Source: a virus
Direction: 5' to 3' (one strand)
Length of the DNA: 24,175 bases
IMG/VR virus record: IMGVR_UViG_3300009788_000294
Coordinates: 1 to 24,175 of that record
Positions 7,937 through 15,163 of the stretch are shown in pieces; positions within the stretch are counted from its first letter, which is position 1; each line of letters starts with the position of its first letter. A program made the position numbers and the translations under genes. The notes below the pieces were generated by a model. That model had not been told where the DNA came from, made no database searches, and saw only the letters and a list, made by a program, of their open reading frames with translations.

Positions 7937-8042
7937 ATAGTTACTTAATTTACTTAGTTTACTTAAGAGTGTATTCCCTCCAATACTCTCTATCTTAGTC
8001 TCGAAAAAGAGCCGATAATTTAAATTATCGGCTCTTTTTTTT
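7937..8042 (+). ncRNA. Candidate phage small RNA with CCCTCC loop
   Basis: A strong promoter (7902-7930) is followed about 70 bp later by a perfect terminator (8004-8042), with no credible open reading frame between them. The predicted transcript is about 105 nt. It contains three copies of a 9-base unit (TTACTTAAT, TTACTTAGT, TTACTTAAG at 7941-7967). A stem-loop follows (7966-7975 with 7982-7991, one T-T mismatch) whose 6-base loop is CCCTCC (7976-7981). A C-rich loop can pair with GGAGG ribosome binding sites, as in C-rich-loop regulatory RNAs of Gram-positive bacteria. Candidate targets in this window carry GGAGG at 12922-12926 and 22165-22169. Transcription and targets are inference. Confidence 0.45.
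8004..8042 (+). terminator. Rho-independent terminator, perfect palindrome
   Basis: Bases 8009-8021 and 8022-8034 are exact reverse complements (13 bp; the innermost A-T pairs form the loop in RNA), flanked by AAAAA and a run of eight T. The symmetry makes it work on both strands, although no gene faces it from the other side. Confidence 0.85.
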
Positions 8043-8068
8043 ATCCTCAATTGTTTATCAAATAATAC

Positions 8069-8097
8069 TTGATTAAAATATCCTGCAATGTTAATAT
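8069..8097 (+). promoter_or_regulatory. Weak candidate promoter upstream of pyrG
   Basis: TTGATT (8069-8074), a 17-bp spacer and TAATAT (8092-8097) resemble a sigma70 promoter. Transcripts would start near 8104 and meet the terminator-like hairpin at 8156-8198 before the CTP synthase gene. No better promoter is visible between that hairpin and the gene. Confidence 0.3.
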
Positions 8098-8155
8098 TGT
8101 AATAGTGATCATTGAGCTATTCACTCCATGAATAAACTCATATTCTTCACCTTAT

Positions 8156-8198
8156 AATAAAATTAGCCAACCCTTTAAAAGGTTGGCTAATTTTATTT
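8156..8198 (+). terminator. Terminator or attenuator hairpin before pyrG
   Basis: Bases 8156-8172 pair with 8181-8197 in a 17-bp stem with an 8-base loop (CTTTAAAA), and the 3' side ends in TTTTATTT. It lies 41 bp before the CTP synthase start with no clear promoter in between, so pyrG is reached either by readthrough or by controlled antitermination. It could also end any transcript that passes the first terminator. Confidence 0.7.
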
Positions 8199-8239
8199 CA
8201 TCTAAACCGATATATGATTATTAAAAATAAGGGGTAGGA

Positions 8240-9844
8240 ATGACTAAATACATTTTCATTACAGGTGGTGTTGTCTCATCACTAGGGAAAGGCATTGTAG
8301 CAGCCTCGATTGGTAATTTACTTGAATACAGAGGGTTTAACGTTGATTTCTTGAAATTTGATCCCTATATTAATTACGATCCAGGTACTATGAATCCATA
8401 TCAACATGGTGAGGTATTCGTTACTATAGACGGAGCAGAAACAGATCTTGACCTTGGACATTACGAACGTTTTACCTCTAAAATCACAACTAAATATAAT
8501 AATTATACGGCTGGTAAAATTTACTCAAATGTAATACGAAAAGAACGAAATGGTGAATATGAGGGGGCTACAGTTCAAATTATCCCTCACATTACTAACG
8601 AAATAAAATCACATATTGAGCAATTTAAAGATAAAACAGATGTTGTTATTGTGGAAATTGGGGGAACGGTTGGTGATATTGAATCTTTACCGTTTTTAGA
8701 GGCAATTAGACAATTTAAGAGAGATGTTGGTCGTAAAAATGTAATATTTATACATTTAGCTCTAATACCTTTCTTAAATACTGCTGATGAGTTTAAGACC
8801 AAACCGATACAGCATAGCGTTATTAAACTTAGAGAGCTTGGAATACAACCTGATATTTTAATTTGCAGGTCAAATGTTGAATTACCTGATAAAATTAAGA
8901 AAAAAATTGAATTATTTTGTGATGTTGATCTTGAATTTATAATAAGTAATTATGATATCGAGTCGATATATGAAGTACCTATACAGTTGCAGAATAAAAA
9001 ACTGGATACAATCATTATAAAAAAACTCGGCCTTAAATTGAAAAAACTTGAAAACCAGGAATGGGTTGATTTGATTGAAAAACAAAAAAAAATCAATAAT
9101 AGCTCCACATATGTAACTATTGGAATTATAGGTAAATATCTTTGTAAGGATGCGTATATGAGTTTGAATGAGGCTATAGTTCATGCTGGAATTGAATTAA
9201 ATGTAAACATTAAACTTGATTACATAGATTCATCAGAAAATACCGACAAAACAATAAATATTTGTAAAACACTTGATGCTATTATTGTACCTGGCGGATT
9301 TGGAAAAAGAGGGATAGAGGCCAAGTTAAAAGCTATTAAAATTGCTAGACTAAACAAGATACCTTTCCTTGGTATTTGTCTTGGTATGCAATTAGCTATT
9401 ATCGAATTTTGCAGGAATAAAATATACTTACCCAGTGTTGATAGTGAAGAATTTAATCAGTCATGTGAAAATACTGTCATTGAAATAATTGAAAAAGACA
9501 TGGAACGCCCTGAACTTGGGGGAACATTAAGAGTGGGTAGTAGTTATTATTGTAAATTAAAAGATACATATCTAGCCAAGAGATACTATAAAGAATCCTT
9601 AATAGAAGAAAGGCATCGCCACAGGTTTGAATTTAATATTGATTACAGAATCATATTAGAAGATAACGGAATGATCATTACCGGTGAAAGTTTAAATTCA
9701 AAATCAGTAGATATAGTGGAACTTAAAGATCATCCATTTTTTATGGGTGTTCAATTTCATCCTGAATTTAACAGTAAATTCACAAAACCACATCCTTTAT
9801 TTATCGGACTTATTAAAGCAGCCATTACGTATAAGGAGAAATAA
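8240..9844 (+). CDS. pyrG: CTP synthase (glutamine hydrolysing)
   Basis: This 534-residue enzyme makes CTP from UTP, ATP and glutamine in the cytoplasm. It is full length (family about 530-550). The amidoligase domain (about 1-265) has the P-loop GGVVSSLGKGI (Lys17), the KFDPYIN strand and GAETDLDLGHYERF. The glutaminase domain (about 290-530) has PGGFG, the nucleophile in GICLGMQ (Cys380) and FHPE (His507, Glu509), so both active sites look intact. The segment FVTIDGAETD has Ile where cellular enzymes usually have Asp or Glu, a point to check in the nucleotide site. The RBS GGGGTAGG is close to the ATG. Gene order and base composition match the phage neighbours, so this is phage-borne rather than host flank. 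It probably enlarges the CTP/dCTP pool for replication, ahead of helicase, SSB and primase genes. Confidence 0.97.
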   Translation: MTKYIFITGGVVSSLGKGIVAASIGNLLEYRGFNVDFLKFDPYINYDPGTMNPYQHGEVFVTIDGAETDLDLGHYERFTSKITTKYNNYTAGKIYSNVIRKERNGEYEGATVQIIPHITNEIKSHIEQFKDKTDVVIVEIGGTVGDIESLPFLEAIRQFKRDVGRKNVIFIHLALIPFLNTADEFKTKPIQHSVIKLRELGIQPDILICRSNVELPDKIKKKIELFCDVDLEFIISNYDIESIYEVPIQLQNKKLDTIIIKKLGLKLKKLENQEWVDLIEKQKKINNSSTYVTIGIIGKYLCKDAYMSLNEAIVHAGIELNVNIKLDYIDSSENTDKTINICKTLDAIIVPGGFGKRGIEAKLKAIKIARLNKIPFLGICLGMQLAIIEFCRNKIYLPSVDSEEFNQSCENTVIEIIEKDMERPELGGTLRVGSSYYCKLKDTYLAKRYYKESLIEERHRHRFEFNIDYRIILEDNGMIITGESLNSKSVDIVELKDHPFFMGVQFHPEFNSKFTKPHPLFIGLIKAAITYKEK

Positions 9845-9846
9845 TT

Positions 9847-10116
9847 ATGGAAAATTTTTTAACTAAAATAATTGAAATTCAAAAAAAAATAGGTAAAAAT
9901 TACTGTGTAGGTATTTTTACAGATCCAGAATTGAAGCAAATTACATTGCAAATTAAACGTTATCATAATTACGTACCGTACGGAATTGAAAATACGTGGA
10001 GTTTTGATTATTTAATTAATACTGAAAATCTCAATTTAGAAGTTAATCTTTTTATACAAAAAGCTAAATATACAATTGACAACACAATCAATAGTACAGG
10101 ACCTAATAAAATATGA
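9847..10116 (+). CDS. Small protein of unknown function
   Basis: This 89-residue protein begins 2 bases after the CTP synthase stop and its own stop overlaps the helicase start (ATGA at 10113-10116), so it is certainly translated within this operon. The RBS is AAGGAGAAA just upstream. The composition is acidic to neutral, with several aromatic residues (NYVPYGIENTWSFDYL) and no cysteine motif or membrane helix. I do not recognise a family. The C-terminal third looks helical. Its place between CTP synthase and an SNF2 helicase suggests an accessory replication role, but nothing in the sequence shows one. Confidence 0.75.
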   Translation: MENFLTKIIEIQKKIGKNYCVGIFTDPELKQITLQIKRYHNYVPYGIENTWSFDYLINTENLNLEVNLFIQKAKYTIDNTINSTGPNKI

Positions 10117-11600
10117 TTTATAATTACAAGACAAAACCATATAATCATCAAAAAGAAGTTTTTGAACTATCGAGAGATGAAACAGTTTATGCTTTATTTA
10201 TGGAAATGGGAACCGGTAAGAGTAAAGTTATTATTGATACTATTGCTTATAATTATCTGAAACGTAATATTTTTATTGCTATTTTTTTTGCTCCAATCGT
10301 TGTACATACTAATTGGTTGAGAAATGAAATTCCTGCCCATTTACCTGATAATATAAAGTGGGATGCTTTCTTATGGGAAGGTAAAAAAACAAAAAAAGCT
10401 AAAAAGGAATTTGATTATGTTATGAATTTACGGAATAAATTAACATTTTTAATTATCAATATCGATGCTTTATCAACTGATAGAGGTAAAAACGCTGTAA
10501 TAGGATGGATAAATCACACTATTGATAATATAGTTATAATAGATGAATCAAGTAGAATTAAAACACCCAATTCAAGAAGAACTAAAAATATTTTAAAAAT
10601 AAGTAAACAAGCATATTTCAAAAGGATATTAACCGGCACACCAATTACAAATAATCAACTGGATTTATTTTCTCAATTTGCTTTCCTTGGTCTTAATATT
10701 ATAGGTGAAAAAACTTTCTGGAATTTTCAAAATAAATATGCAAAATGGGAAACACAAACTAACTGGAAAACTAAAAGAGAATACAGGACACTTATAGGGT
10801 TTAGTAATACTAGAAAATTAATTGAAAAAATAAAACCATACACTTATTATTGTAAAAAAAGCGAATGCCTGGATTTACCAGATAAAATATATGAAAGAAT
10901 TTTAATTGAATTTACACCTAAACAACAAAAACTTTACGAACAAATAAAGAGAGATGCATTACTTGAAATTACAGGTAATAATGGAAATTCCAATGTTTCA
11001 ATAATCACACCTAATGTATTATCGAAATTAATTAGATTAAGACAAGTAACTGGCGGTTTCCTTCCTAAAACTTTTATAGATGAAAATGCTATACCCGGTG
11101 AATATATAGATATTTGTGATGGTAAAAACCCAAGATTAAAAGCATTAATTGAATTATGCCAGGATGTGGATGGTAAAATTTTAATATGGAGCGTATTCAG
11201 GCCTGAAATTAAAGCCATAAGTGATGCTTTGAAAGAAGAATTTGGTAAAAATTCAGTAGTTGAGTATCATGGCGGTATAAATAGGGTTGACCGTATAAAT
11301 GCCGTTAATTCCATACAATGTAACGATACTGTAAGGTTCTTTATCGGACAACCTCAGAGCGGAGGTATTGGCCTTACATTAACAGGTGCTAATACTGTTA
11401 TTTATTATAGTAATTCATTTAATTCTGAGGATAGATGGCAATCAGAAGATCGTGCTCATAGGATAGGTCAAACCAAAAATGTTACTTATTTTGATTTCGA
11501 GGTTGAAGGTACTACAGATACTCAAATAATTCATGCTTTAATTGATAAAAAAGATATTGCAACATCAATAGTTAAAGGATTACGAGATGAAAACAAATGA
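10113..11600 (+). CDS. SNF2-like superfamily 2 DNA helicase/translocase
   Basis: This 495-residue ATPase has the SF2 motifs in order: Q-like entry YNHQKEV (about 10-16), Walker A EMGTGKSK (31-38), motif Ia FFAPIVVHTNW, Walker B IIDESS (DESS, 144-147), motif III LTGTP (173-177), then in the second RecA lobe ILIWSVFRPEIKAI, motif V SGGIGLTLTGAN and motif VI EDRAHRIGQT (near 440-455). DESS in place of DEAH and the AHRIGQ motif are typical of phage and bacterial SNF2 proteins. Such enzymes translocate on duplex DNA and are common in phage replication and recombination blocks. It overlaps the genes on both sides by 4 and 14 bases. No target-binding domain is fused to it. Confidence 0.9.
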   Translation: MIYNYKTKPYNHQKEVFELSRDETVYALFMEMGTGKSKVIIDTIAYNYLKRNIFIAIFFAPIVVHTNWLRNEIPAHLPDNIKWDAFLWEGKKTKKAKKEFDYVMNLRNKLTFLIINIDALSTDRGKNAVIGWINHTIDNIVIIDESSRIKTPNSRRTKNILKISKQAYFKRILTGTPITNNQLDLFSQFAFLGLNIIGEKTFWNFQNKYAKWETQTNWKTKREYRTLIGFSNTRKLIEKIKPYTYYCKKSECLDLPDKIYERILIEFTPKQQKLYEQIKRDALLEITGNNGNSNVSIITPNVLSKLIRLRQVTGGFLPKTFIDENAIPGEYIDICDGKNPRLKALIELCQDVDGKILIWSVFRPEIKAISDALKEEFGKNSVVEYHGGINRVDRINAVNSIQCNDTVRFFIGQPQSGGIGLTLTGANTVIYYSNSFNSEDRWQSEDRAHRIGQTKNVTYFDFEVEGTTDTQIIHALIDKKDIATSIVKGLRDENK

Positions 11601-12348
11601 AGTAATAAATCAAATCATTAATGATTGCAATAATAGTATCGTAGATGTTAATTCTTACAGTAACGAGAAGTTGTGTGATATTTATTTAGACGATGAACGG
11701 GATGATTCTAAAAATAATTGTCTGGAATGTCCAGTATATTTTGTGACCGGCGATGTTGAATGTCTTTTAAACGTTGATATTAGAAATTTCATTAAACATA
11801 GAGATAAAGAACATAATTCACAAGATAAAAAAGAACCATGCGATAAATGCAAAGAATTAAAGAAAAAAGAAGGTGTGTTTTATAGGGAAGTACTTCGGAA
11901 GTATAATAAAAATACAGGATCAATTCAAAATTTTTTCAATAAAAGAAATAATATTTTAATTAAAAAAAATATTACGGATCTGGAATTAATATTGAGCGGT
12001 ACCGGTTCATTAACCGATACTGGTGCTGGTTTATTAACTGGTGTTGGTTTAAGGAAAAACATTTATCATAATCATTTATGTTGTTATTTTGGGGATTGGG
12101 TATCAGGTTATTGCTTAAATTGCCCCATAAAAATAAAAACAAACATCAAATATTGTCACAACGCCCCTTTACATGAACTAGTGAAACATTTAGATTTTAA
12201 AAGCAAAGATAATAAGGAGGGGGTTGAATATGGAATGACGCATCCCGGTTGTAAAATTTGCAATACTGCAATTGAAAAACAAATAGTTTTTTTAAAAAAT
12301 TTCCTAACTAAACAAGAAAAAAAGGAAGTTCAAGATGAAAATAAATAA
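11587..12348 (+). CDS. Cysteine-rich protein with duplicated zinc-binding-type module
   Basis: This 253-residue protein carries two copies of a cysteine module. Copy one: Cys30, CLECP (45-49), VTGDVEC (Cys59), then CDKC (85-88). Copy two: CC (165-166), CLNCP (176-180), Cys190, then CKIC (222-225). A Thr/Gly-rich linker (about 137-155) separates them. The same module, C-x(n)-CxxCPvy-x(n)-C ... CxxC ... E..FL, appears in the next gene, and a looser version occurs at 22177. Paired CxxC motifs suggest zinc binding, but no enzyme motif is visible. Related small cysteine-rich proteins are common in phages and mostly of unknown function. The start lies inside the helicase gene's last codons, with AAAGGA upstream, and it overlaps the next gene by 14 bases. 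Confidence 0.8.
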   Translation: MKTNEVINQIINDCNNSIVDVNSYSNEKLCDIYLDDERDDSKNNCLECPVYFVTGDVECLLNVDIRNFIKHRDKEHNSQDKKEPCDKCKELKKKEGVFYREVLRKYNKNTGSIQNFFNKRNNILIKKNITDLELILSGTGSLTDTGAGLLTGVGLRKNIYHNHLCCYFGDWVSGYCLNCPIKIKTNIKYCHNAPLHELVKHLDFKSKDNKEGVEYGMTHPGCKICNTAIEKQIVFLKNFLTKQEKKEVQDENK

Positions 12349-12787
12349 AACTGTGAAAATAAAAGCCATCAAAGGAAGTATTAAAAAATGGAAACATATT
12401 TTATTTAACAATAGTATTGATTATGGTACTAATAATTGTCCGCTTTATCATCGTTTTTTAAATAAAAAAACGATAAACGCATGTAAGTTATGTCCTGTTT
12501 ATAAAGTAACTGGATTGAATTATTGTTGTGGCTCACCTTACCAAAAGTGGTCTAATCACCAATCAATTATACATAATAAATTTTTTCCTCCATTTGAAAT
12601 ATTTGATACAACTAAACCTCAAGCCGCTACGCTTAGTAGATATGGTAGATCAGGAATGCAACTGCTCTATCAGCGTGTTCCTGGAACAACTAGTTGTTTA
12701 AAATGTACAGAAACGGCACGTCAAGAGTTATTTTTCCTGCAAAACTTAATTACATGTAAAACAAGAAGAAGGAAGTTTAAAAAATAA
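12335..12787 (+). CDS. Cysteine-rich protein, paralogue of preceding gene
   Basis: This 150-residue basic protein holds one copy of the cysteine module: Cys35, CKLCPVYKVTG (50-60), CC (64-65), SPYQKW (67-72), and CLKC (121-124), followed by E.FFLQNL and a Lys/Arg-rich tail. The spacing and the CPVY..TG signature match copy one of the preceding gene, so the two are paralogues from duplication. Zinc binding is likely from the cysteines. The basic C-terminal tail (TRRRKFKK) could contact nucleic acid, which is inference. It overlaps the preceding gene and ends directly at a promoter. Confidence 0.8.
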   Translation: MKINKTVKIKAIKGSIKKWKHILFNNSIDYGTNNCPLYHRFLNKKTINACKLCPVYKVTGLNYCCGSPYQKWSNHQSIIHNKFFPPFEIFDTTKPQAATLSRYGRSGMQLLYQRVPGTTSCLKCTETARQELFFLQNLITCKTRRRKFKK

Positions 12788-12790
12788 CTC

Positions 12791-12828
12791 TTGATTACGA
12801 CACCGTTGTAAGATATAATTAAATTATA
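12791..12828 (+). promoter_or_regulatory. Repeated phage promoter/operator, copy 1
   Basis: TTGATT (12791-12796), a 17-bp spacer, and TATAAT (12814-12819) form a strong promoter. The -10 box is the left part of a perfect odd palindrome TATAATT-A-AATTATA (12814-12828). The same block, with the same spacer length, recurs at 20583 and 23536. Identity upstream (AAAATAACTCTTGATTACG) is shared with the 23536 copy. It drives the replication genes that follow. Confidence 0.85.
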
Positions 12829-12848
12829 AGATCAAAGAGGAGTAGTAA

Positions 12849-12899
12849 TTGAAAAATAACAAGAAAAGTAATTTTAGCTATGCGTGTCGTAAATTTTAA
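12849..12899 (+). CDS. Possible 16-residue leader peptide
   Basis: A TTG start (12849) with a very good RBS (AAAGAGGAG at 12834-12842, 6-base gap) opens 16 codons, M-KNNKKSNFSYACRKF, ending TAA at 12897-12899. It lies in the leader between the promoter at 12791 and the gene at 12934. The strong RBS with nothing else to serve is the main evidence. It is too short for coding statistics. Confidence 0.3.
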   Translation: MKNNKKSNFSYACRKF

Positions 12900-12933
12900 C
12901 ATAAAGGAATAATAATTAAACGGAGGTATCAAG

Positions 12934-13194
12934 ATGGGATTAGAGATAAGTTTAATGACTGGTAAAATTATTTGTGATGATTGTGATACTGAAGAGGAAT
13001 ATAAATTCGAAGCAAAAGAATCTATTCCGGTCGATAGTATGATTCATAACATTTTATTAAACTTACCTTCGGGTTGGGATATTGATCCAGATCAAGACTA
13101 TAACGTACTATGTCCTGAGCATTTTGCGGAATTAGAAGAAGAAGGAGATTTAGAAAGAAAAGCAAGACATAAAACATCTATAAAGTTTTTTTAA
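12934..13194 (+). CDS. Small zinc-ribbon-like acidic protein
   Basis: This 86-residue protein contains CDDC (residues 14-17) and CPEH (about 60-63), a CxxC plus CxxH arrangement that suggests one zinc site. Between them is LPSGWDIDPDQDYNVLCPEH, a pattern shared with small phage zinc-ribbon proteins of unknown function. It is strongly acidic. The RBS CGGAGG (12921-12926) is the best in the region, 7 bases from the ATG. It is the first full gene after promoter copy 1 and heads the replication operon. Confidence 0.75.
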   Translation: MGLEISLMTGKIICDDCDTEEEYKFEAKESIPVDSMIHNILLNLPSGWDIDPDQDYNVLCPEHFAELEEEGDLERKARHKTSIKFF

Positions 13195-13226
13195 TAGGCA
13201 ATCAATGTTAAATGAAAGGTATTAAT

Positions 13227-13799
13227 ATGGAAATAATTAATTTTATAACGCCTGAAACTGTTAAAAAAGACCTTAACAATACAAGACAAGTATCGGAAAT
13301 TCAAAAAGTAATCAATAATTTAATATCCAAAAATAAAAAAGTACAAAAATTAGAAGAGGAGCTAAAAGAAGCTAAAGAAAAGCTGAAAGAAATATCAGAA
13401 GAAGATTTACCGGCTTTATTTTCGGAACACGATATTGAGTCGTGGCAAATCAAAAATGGACCATTAGTTAAACTGGAAACAAAATATACTTTTTCATTAC
13501 CTTCTGTAATTACAAAACCAAAAAAAAGGGCTAAAGCTTTAAATTGGATTGAAAATAATATAGAATCTGATATTATTAAACGTACAATATCTATCGAATA
13601 CGGCATTGATGAAGCTTCCAGGAAAGAAGCGAATAAATTAATTGCAAATTTAACTAAAAATGGCTGTTCGTTCAATGATAAACCTAATGTAAATCCTCAA
13701 ACATTAAAAAAATGCTTGATAGAGAAACTGGAAAAAGGTGACGATGTTCCAATGGAATTATTTAACGGATATGAAATTAATCAAGTTATTATAAAATAA
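13227..13799 (+). CDS. Coiled-coil phage protein of unknown function
   Basis: I start this 190-residue protein at the ATG at 13227 because AAAGG (13215-13219) lies 7 bases before it; an in-frame ATG at 13212 lacks a good RBS. Residues about 30-65 form a strong coiled coil (KLEEELKEAKEKLKEISEEDLPALF), shown here only in part, and the C-terminal third has a NPQTLKKCLIEKLEKGDDVP segment. This combination, with a coiled coil ending in EEDLP and a C-terminal 'P-x-TL ... GdxvP' helix, occurs in a widespread phage protein family near SSB and primase genes. Its function is not known to me. Confidence 0.75.
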   Translation: MEIINFITPETVKKDLNNTRQVSEIQKVINNLISKNKKVQKLEEELKEAKEKLKEISEEDLPALFSEHDIESWQIKNGPLVKLETKYTFSLPSVITKPKKRAKALNWIENNIESDIIKRTISIEYGIDEASRKEANKLIANLTKNGCSFNDKPNVNPQTLKKCLIEKLEKGDDVPMELFNGYEINQVIIK

Positions 13800-13817
13800 A
13801 TTCTAAAGAGGTATATT

Positions 13818-14267
13818 ATGAAGCTTAATTTAAGGGAAATAATATCTATTCAAACCGGTAAGTTATTTACTAGAAACGGTATGGACGATATTTATAAAAT
13901 ATATAATAAATTATATGATACGTCATTTATGACTCATGAATTACCTTATATTTGCAAACAAACACAACCGTTATTAAATGAAAAATTCCCACAATTTAAT
14001 CTTGAGTGTAAATCTAATTCAACTAAAAATTTAAAAACAAGTTTATGTAAATTAGGTAAATTACTTAAAGTTCTTTATTTTAATGATTCATCTGAATGTG
14101 AAATTGAAGCACAAATGGATAGTTTCTTTAAATCGTTAATTTCTTATTATGGTAATACGTTTATATTTGAAATAGAAGAAGAACTAAAGAAACTATCCAC
14201 TGAAAGTAGTAAAAGTGATGCCTGGAATTCAATTAAAGATAAAGCTGTAATAATTACTACACAATAA
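13818..14267 (+). CDS. Phage protein of unknown function, DUF7736-like N-terminus
   Basis: This 149-residue protein begins REIISIQTGKLFTRNGMDDI and continues to FMTHELP (about 38-44). The 'sv.TG+Ll.....d+y.+...l.....tHelp' pattern recalls a small phage domain (DUF7736) of unknown function. The remainder is helical and acidic at the end. It has no cysteine pair or membrane helix. The RBS AGAGG lies 7 bases upstream. It sits between the coiled-coil protein and the SSB-like gene, so it is probably an early replication-block gene. The domain name is from memory of the pattern and is uncertain. Confidence 0.7.
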   Translation: MKLNLREIISIQTGKLFTRNGMDDIYKIYNKLYDTSFMTHELPYICKQTQPLLNEKFPQFNLECKSNSTKNLKTSLCKLGKLLKVLYFNDSSECEIEAQMDSFFKSLISYYGNTFIFEIEEELKKLSTESSKSDAWNSIKDKAVIITTQ

Positions 14268-14277
14268 AGGAGAAGTA

Positions 14278-15075
14278 ATGTCAAAAGATGAAAACGAAGT
14301 AATGGTAAAAGAAAATAATAAAGTAAATCTCTTTGAAGGGTTTGAAGAATTTACAGAGTTTGAAAATGCAGGATTTGAGGGAGTAGATCAGGAATGTCTT
14401 CAAGTTCCAATGATAAAATTACTTCAAAAGTTATCACCGGAACTGGATGATAATCCTGCTTTAAGTGCGGGTATGTTTTATAATAATGTAACAGGTGAAT
14501 CTAGTAATACTATTACAGTTATTCCTTGTTATTTTAAGAGGGAATTTTTAGAGTGGGTGCCTAAAGATAATGGTGGTGGATTGGTTGGTACTTATCAAAT
14601 AAATGATGCTATAATAAATGACATAACCAGAAATGAAAAAGGTAATGATATGCTTCCGAATGGTAATAAGTTAGTGGATACTAGATCTCATTATATTTTA
14701 ATTGTGTCAGATTCAGGAGAATTTAGTTTTGCTGTTATTAACTTTTCCGTTACATCTACTAAAATCAGTAAGAATTGGCTTGCCGGTATGAAAATGATAA
14801 AATGGGATAAACCTGGTGGGGGTAAATTCACACCTCCAACTTTCGCCTATAAATACAATTTAACAGTAGGTGAAGAGAGTAATTCGAAAGGAAAGTGGTT
14901 TCAAACTAAAATAGAGAGAACTACAAGAGTAGATAGTAAAGAAATTATAACAGCTGCTAAATCTTATTACCAAACTATAAAAAATGATGTAGTTAAAATT
15001 GTTCAAGAAAAATCTATTAATGATGATACCACTAACAATACTGACAATAGAAGTTCAGATATGCCTTTTGATTAA
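14278..15075 (+). CDS. Single-stranded DNA-binding protein, T7 gp2.5-like candidate
   Basis: This 265-residue protein has the layout of phage ssDNA-binding proteins of the gp2.5 type: an early 'VPMIKLLQKLSPEL' segment, an OB-like beta region with ITVIPCYFKREFLEWVP (about 80-96), a long mixed middle, and a disordered Asn/Asp/Ser-rich tail ending DMPFD. The acidic, Phe-containing C-terminus is the part by which SSB proteins recruit polymerase and helicase partners. It would coat single strands during replication, directly before the primase-helicase gene. The RBS AAAGGAGAAG is excellent. Sequence similarity to classical E. coli SSB is absent, so the call depends on layout and context. Confidence 0.65.
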   Translation: MSKDENEVMVKENNKVNLFEGFEEFTEFENAGFEGVDQECLQVPMIKLLQKLSPELDDNPALSAGMFYNNVTGESSNTITVIPCYFKREFLEWVPKDNGGGLVGTYQINDAIINDITRNEKGNDMLPNGNKLVDTRSHYILIVSDSGEFSFAVINFSVTSTKISKNWLAGMKMIKWDKPGGGKFTPPTFAYKYNLTVGEESNSKGKWFQTKIERTTRVDSKEIITAAKSYYQTIKNDVVKIVQEKSINDDTTNNTDNRSSDMPFD

Positions 15076-15107
15076 TTAGTTAACATAAAGATTTATTTAG
15101 TTGTATT

Positions 15108-15150
15108 ACATATAAAGAGTATCCTTACTTTAAAGATGCTCCTTATATGT
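15108..15150 (+). promoter_or_regulatory. Long hairpin in primase leader
   Basis: Bases 15108-15123 pair with 15135-15150 (16 positions, one A-C mismatch, one G-U pair) around an 11-base loop. No T run follows, so it is not a terminator. It ends 13 bases before the primase ATG and its AAGG ribosome binding site (15153-15156). It could be an mRNA processing or stability element or a protein-binding site. Confidence 0.55.
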
Positions 15151-15163
15151 TTAAGGAAATATA

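Noticed and set aside
7799-8050. Reverse-strand ORF across the promoter and terminator
   Set aside because: It runs through a perfect terminator palindrome and the end of the membrane protein gene, with no RBS; it is a chance frame.
13212-13226. ATG 13212 as start of the coiled-coil protein
   Set aside because: The AAAGG motif lies between this ATG and the one at 13227, at the correct distance only for the latter.
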